From Multifurca ochricompacta (taxonomy: Eukaryota; Basidiomycota; Agaricomycetes; Russulales; Russulaceae), in assembly GCA_022496185.1 (NCBI GenBank), contig WTXG01000441.1:1-22681 (forward strand): DNA of 22,681 nt. Direction: 5' to 3'. Positions 18,927 to 22,681 of the stretch are shown here, in pieces. Positions within the stretch are counted from its first letter, which is position 1. Each line of letters begins with the position of its first letter. The notes beneath the pieces were generated by a model. It was not told the origin of the DNA. It made no database searches and was given only the letters and a program-made list of their open reading frames with translations. Position numbers and translations under genes: made by a program.

Positions 18927-20641
18927 ACGCAGGCTGATGCTGCGAAGAACAAGAAGCTGACAGTCTTCAAGATGACGCAGCTGCACAAAACACAAAAAGG
19001 TGGAGGTGCACTGTCCGTGTCTCACCATTGACTATGCTTTGGTAGGTGTCGCCCACATTGTCAGAGCGATGACGATGATAGCGATGACAACAATGACGAC
19101 GATGATGACGATTACAACCTGGAAGAAAAGAAGACTCCATTCTCCATTATGTCGCGAGCTGGGCTGAGACCGGCTCGACAGCACCACCGCCGACCTCTGT
19201 CAAATTGACCAACCTCCTCCTCACCTCCCCCTCTTCAACCATCTCTACCTCAAGCCCTTTTCCCAAACAGTCTACCTCATCAACACAGCAGCTGAATACC
19301 CCAGCACCAGGCTTGTCATCGACTGGACAAACTGCAACTTCGCTTTCGACCAAGGAACGTGGGGTCTACTCAGCGTGGACAGGGTGGGCTTGGGCTTGCA
19401 AGTGCGTTGGAGGAAGACGATTAAGAGGTCAATCAACACCTGGATGGAGGACGGATTCCCAAGGTGTGTCCACCCATGCATGCGCTCACACTCCCACCTG
19501 GATGGAGGAAGATTCCGAGGTGCGTCCACCCATGCATGTGCTCGACATTCCCACCTGGATGGAGGACGGATTCCTGAGGTGCGTCCACCCATGCATGCGC
19601 TCAACACTCCCACCTGGATGGAGGATGGCTTCCCGAGGTGCATCCACCCATGCATGCGCTCGACACTCCCACCTGGATGGAGGATGGCTTCCCAAGGTGG
19701 TCCACCCATGCATGCGCTCGACACTCCCGAACATGGGGTCTACGTCAGCATGGACAGGGTGGGCTTGGGCTTGCAAGTGCGTCGGAGGAAGATGATCAAG
19801 AGGTCAATCAACACCTGGATGGAGGATGGATTCCTGAGGTGCGTCCACCCATGCATGTGCTTGACACTCCTACCTGGATGGAGGACAGCTTCCCAAGGTG
19901 TGTCCACCCATGCATGCGCTCAACACTCCCAAACATGGGGTCTACGTCAGCATGGACAGGGTGGGCTTGGGCTTGCAAGTGTGTCAGAGGAAGATGATCA
20001 AGAGGTCAATCAACACCTGGATGGAGGACAGATTCCCAAGGTGCGTCCACCCATGCATGCGCTCGACACTCCCACCTGGATGGAGGACGGATTCACAAGG
20101 TGTGTCCACCCATGCATGCACTCAACACTCCCGAACATGGGGTCTATGTCAGCGTGGACAGGGTGGGCTTGGGCTTGCAAGTGCATTGGAGGAAGACGAT
20201 CAAGAGGTCAATTAACACCTGGATGGAGGACGGATTCCCGAGGTGTGTCCACCCATGCATGCACTCGACACTCCCACCTGGATGGAGGACAGATTCCCGA
20301 GGTGCGTCTACCCATGCATGCGCTCAACACTCCCGGTGCATGATAGACCATCGATACTCATAGACGCGCTGAGGGCTTTGCGATGGACTGGGCTGCTATC
20401 AAGGTATGGGATTGTGAAGCATAAATAAGCATGGGTGAGTAACAGGGCATGACTTGGCTTTGTGTGACTAACACTTGCTTCAACCAGGACCACTGCACCA
20501 GGTCTCAAACCTGTTGCATCCTTCACATGACATTGCACGCCATCACATCCATCAAATGGCACCCTACAGAGGATTCAATCCTTGCAACATCTGGAGCAGA
20601 AAGTCAAGTCAAGGTTTGGGTACACTAGGGCAACATGGCAT
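18927..20641 (+). pseudogene. Captured RRB1/GRWD1-like WD40 gene fragment, rearranged
   Basis: Plus-strand pieces appear in the order expected for the ribosome-biogenesis WD40 protein Rrb1 (GRWD1), which chaperones ribosomal protein L3. They are TQADAAKNKKLTVFKMTQLH at 18927; an acidic run SDDDDSDDNNDDDDDD at 19065; HYVASWAETG at 19145; RAEGFAMDW at 20365; IKVWDCE at about 20398; and the C-terminal repeat PVASFT, then ITSIKWHPTEDSILATSGAE to VKVW (about 20511-20637). Intervening parts are deleted (the first tryptophan-containing blade regions) or replaced by the minisatellite. An intron with GTGAGT, GACTAAC and CCAG lies at 20435-20487, so capture was at DNA level. Frameshifts and a TGA (at about 20534) break it. 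19170-19355 is open in two frames and unidentified. Confidence 0.75.
19356..20336. repeat. Higher-order minisatellite (59-bp units, 202-bp super-unit)
   Basis: Eleven copies of a unit of about 59 bp contain CACCTGGATGGAGGA and TCCACCCATGCATGCGCTC. Four copies of a linker of about 85 bp contain GGGGTCTACGTCAGC and GGACAGGGTGGGCTTGGGC. The GGACAGGG mark recurs at 19377, 19752, 19954 and 20156: the last intervals are exactly 202 bp (one linker plus two units) and the first is 375 bp (one linker plus five units). All three plus frames are open over long spans because the unit is not a multiple of three, so the 322-codon ORF (19375-20343) is a by-product and not evidence for a gene. Confidence 0.93.
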
Positions 20642-20974
20642 GCGCGCAATGCAGGATTTGGTAGCAAGGCAATTAGCATCGCTGGGCTTACTGGGGCAAA
20701 TCGTGGGTTCTAAGAGTTGTAATAGCCTGTATTAAGTACAAGAATCTGGTTCTGATATTAATGCTACTATGACTGTTCTGAAAGTAACCTTATCCCTGGT
20801 CAACTAAGTCTGAAATGTGAGTGTGGAGTGATGTCTTAGTCTCCATCTCACTGGAAGGGGTTAGGCCCCATCCAGTGTCCATACAGGAGTGCAATGCAAC
20901 AAATTTAGGAGTCCTTGTGAAGTAAAAGTGAGAAATAATGTTACAGTGCTGTGTATGGGAGTCTTTTTGGTGTG
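20642..20974. other. No recognisable gene
   Basis: Sequence between the captured gene fragment and the right subterminal repeat of the hAT. There is no motif or repeat that I can support. Confidence 0.5.
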
Positions 20975-21428
20975 GTGTGAAAACCAGTAATGCGTCACTT
21001 TGCGTTTCCTTGTGTTTTTTCACATTTGTATAGATTTCATAACTGATTCTTGTCTCATTTTAGATCGGACACATGATCTGACCTGAAACTTTGTAGGATA
21101 GTAGTAATAGTAATATAATTTTGTATAAGCAATGCTAAGTGTATCTGATTCCCTCAAGTCTTAAAATGCACAATCTCCACATTCTGTGCAGCTGCAAAAA
21201 CCGGTCTAGACCAGGACCAGAACCGCCTGAGACCGGTTTTAACCAGTCATATTGAGACTGGTTTTAACTGGTCCATAGACTGGAATTTAACCAATATTAA
21301 CTGGTTAGTGATTTTTGGCAGGTTTTGGTTAAGGTTAAGGTCAAAATGAGACTCACCAAGACTGGTTCCAGTTCCGGTTATGGCCAAAAAAGGAAAAAAA
21401 CCGGACCAAACTGGACCTTTAAACCCTA
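20975..21428. repeat. Right subterminal inverted repeat of the large hAT
   Basis: Mirror of 14178-14640. ACCGGTCTAGACC, GAGACCGGTTTTAACC, GAGACTGGTTTTAACTGG and CCGGTTATGG words fill about 21198-21400, ending in the terminus ACCTTTAAACCCTA. The relative at 5061-5500 derives from this end. Confidence 0.85.
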
Positions 21429-21436
21429 GTTTCTTG

Positions 21437-22311
21437 GCAGGTGGCACATCTGTCCACATATTCTTTGACAAAGGAGGACATCCCTGGCCACCAAAACTCT
21501 CATGATACTAGTTCATAGGTCTTCCATCTGCCTGGATGTCCTGTGGCAATGGAGTCATGATGTAACTTTACAATGTCTCTTCATAGGTCTTGGGATTTGG
21601 GGATGTAGACTTGGCCTTTATGTAGGATTAGGCCATTCTCTAGGTTCCAGTCCTCCAGTCCTTTGGTGAGGGAGTGTGGACCATTGTGCAAGATGGTGGT
21701 CAGGGCTTGGGTGACTTCATTGTCATGGTCTTGGCAGTCTTTGATTCTGTGGTGTAAGGTAGAGTCATGAGTTGTTGTGACTGTGGTTTTCATGGCCTGA
21801 ATGTGAAAAAACTTAGAGTCCAGGAGTATGCACTCATCATTATCATGCTCTATCCCCTCTTTATGGTCTGGATGCTGGGACAGAGCATCAGATTTGTTGA
21901 AAGAGCCAGGTTTGTGAACAATGGTGAAGTTGTACTGAGACAGTTCAAGGGCCCACTGTGCTTGGCAGTGGGAGAGTTTTTGCTTGGAGCAGAAGTAAGT
22001 CAGGTTGTTGTGGTCAGTCCACACCTCAAAGGGAAGGGCTGTGCCCTCAAGGTAGTGTCTCCAGGTGTCCAGAACATGAACAATGGCAAGAAGTTCTTTG
22101 TCATGGATGTTGTAGTTGCATTCAGCATCCAGCATGGACTTGGATAGGAAAACAAGGGGGTGGTAGCAATTGAGTTCATCAGGTTGTTCAAGGATAGCAC
22201 CAATAGCAAAGTCACTGGCATCAGTGATGACACAGAAGGCTTTAGTATGGTCAGGGAGGGTGAGGACAGGGCAGTGGTGAAAGCATTCTTTAGGGTGGAA
22301 AAGGCAAGGTC
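21437..22311 (-). pseudogene. pol: Gypsy pol: RNase H and integrase zinc finger
   Basis: Minus-strand continuation of the pol at 13004-14169. From 22311: the end of reverse transcriptase (LAFSTLKNAFTT), then after a one-base loss near 22274 the RNase H: Asp in CVITDASDFAIGAIL, Glu in HDKELLAIVHVLDTW, Asp in FEVWTDHNNL, and Asp in NKSDALSQHPDH. A tether follows, then the integrase HHCC zinc finger (HHDSIATGHPGRW to RCATCQET), cut by the hAT at 21436. In-frame TGA codons at 21578-21580 and 21500-21502 sit where Arg would be expected. The N-terminal part (gag, protease, most of RT) is displaced by LTR A and lies beyond the window. Confidence 0.92.
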
Positions 22312-22681
22312 TGTTGACACAGGACGTGTCTGGAGATGCTTCAGGCATCTAAGGTTCACTTCAGCTGTAGATTAGATTAGATTAGATTTCGGAGTATCGG
22401 ACTTTTTATGTTATCTTTATTACATTTCTTTCTCACCTTACTCAGCTGATTAGTGATGGACTTAGTAATGCGCAGTAAGCATGTGATATCTCTATGGCCA
22501 ATGGCCTTTATCCCTCTCTGTTTATTGTCCGGCACTTGTGGACTTATTCCCAGTGCGCACAGACCATTTCCCCTGGCCCCCATGGGTATATAAGGGTGTC
22601 TGTTTTGTCTCTTTCACTTCAGAGTTTCTTCAACCTCTGAAGTGTAAGTTCTACTATACTTTCTACTTTACCTCTGACTAA
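22312..22681 (+). mobile_element. LTR A copy inserted in gypsy pol (runs off the window)
   Basis: It begins TGTTGACACAGGACG at 22312, immediately after pol sequence, and aligns with the minus strand of 8118-8640 and 4488-4722. It contains the GATGCTTCAGGCATC palindrome, an AGATT pentamer run (about 22370-22389), GGCCAATGGCC, and TATATAAGGGTGTCTG (about 22588), then TTCAGAGTTTCTTCAACCTCTGAAG. Sense is plus. Whether it is solo or the 5' LTR of an element cannot be told here. Confidence 0.85.

Larger units (their letters stand above)
14178..21428 (-). mobile_element. hAT transposon, 7251 bp, with transposase and captured gene
   Basis: Ends are TAGGGTTTAAAGGTTCAGTT (left) and its near-perfect inverse ending ACCTTTAAACCCTA at 21428. 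They are flanked by GTTTCTTG at 14170-14177 and 21429-21436, an exact 8-bp duplication. On the minus strand the target is gypsy pol just after the CxxCQET of the integrase zinc finger, and the pol frame is collinear across it. It contains a multi-exon hAT transposase gene (15314 to about 18591, minus) and, plus-strand, RRB1-like fragments with a minisatellite (about 18927-20641). It is CpG-rich compared with the gypsy and Tc1-like sequence around it. Confidence 0.95.

Noticed and set aside
19440..20340. Regularly spaced repeats that might suggest a CRISPR array
   Set aside because: The spacers are themselves repeated, the unit is contiguous, and the context is a eukaryotic transposon.
19375..20343. 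A 322-codon ORF with repeats rich in Cys, His and Trp, resembling a repeat protein
   Set aside because: It follows from a 59-bp minisatellite lacking frame stops. Other frames are also open and show the same peptides in rotation, and codon structure is not conserved between units.
22370..22389. An AGATT pentamer run and TAGGG-start hAT ends as telomere-like sequence
   Set aside because: The run is short, lies within LTR A and recurs in another LTR A copy. TAGGGTTTAAAGG is the transposon terminus.

Overview
The window looks like a transposon graveyard from a fungal genome, most likely an Agaricomycete-type basidiomycete. The evidence is many short spliceosomal introns (50-62 nt, GTATGT/GTGAGT donors, CTAAC branch sites, CAG/TAG acceptors), a chromodomain Ty3/gypsy element, hAT and Tc1-like elements with basidiomycete-style proteins, and a captured piece of a eukaryotic ribosome-biogenesis WD40 gene. 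The taxon is inferred. I see no intact host gene, no tRNA or rRNA, and nothing bacterial.

Layout. 1-708: an unrecognised minus-strand ORF split by a 477-bp GC-rich hAT-type MITE. 709-2176: degenerate sequence, partly a decayed hAT relative. 2177-5632: a one-sided nest of elements. Read from right to left it runs: hAT relative, cut by Tc1-like element 2, cut by LTR A, cut by Tc1-like element 1, which is cut by a solo LTR B and by a hAT that itself contains another hAT. 5633-7254: a palindromic Tc1-like derivative with two 785-bp arms. 7257-8969: LTR B (holding solo LTR C), then a gag-like ORF (holding solo LTR A). 8970-9929: a Tc1-like transposase remnant with its own fold-back. 9932-12437: a second LTR B, split by a Tc1 end, a 1436-bp hAT and a solo LTR B'. 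12438 to 22311: a minus-strand chromodomain gypsy element, split by a 7251-bp hAT (14178-21428) and cut at its far end by another LTR A (22312 to the window edge).

The most notable item is the 7.25-kb hAT. It has exact 8-bp target duplications, long subterminal inverted repeats, a recognisable but broken multi-exon transposase gene on the minus strand, and on the plus strand a shuffled, intron-bearing fragment of an RRB1/GRWD1-like WD40 gene. A roughly 1-kb minisatellite with 59-bp and 202-bp periodicity sits inside the captured segment.

Most element boundaries rest on exact target-site duplications visible in the sequence (8 bp for hAT, 5 bp for LTRs, TA for Tc1), so relative ages can be read from the nesting. 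By eye, inserted elements keep more CpG than the elements they interrupt, and most in-frame stops in gypsy and hAT are TGA where arginine CGA would fit. This suggests C-to-T decay of methylated repeats.
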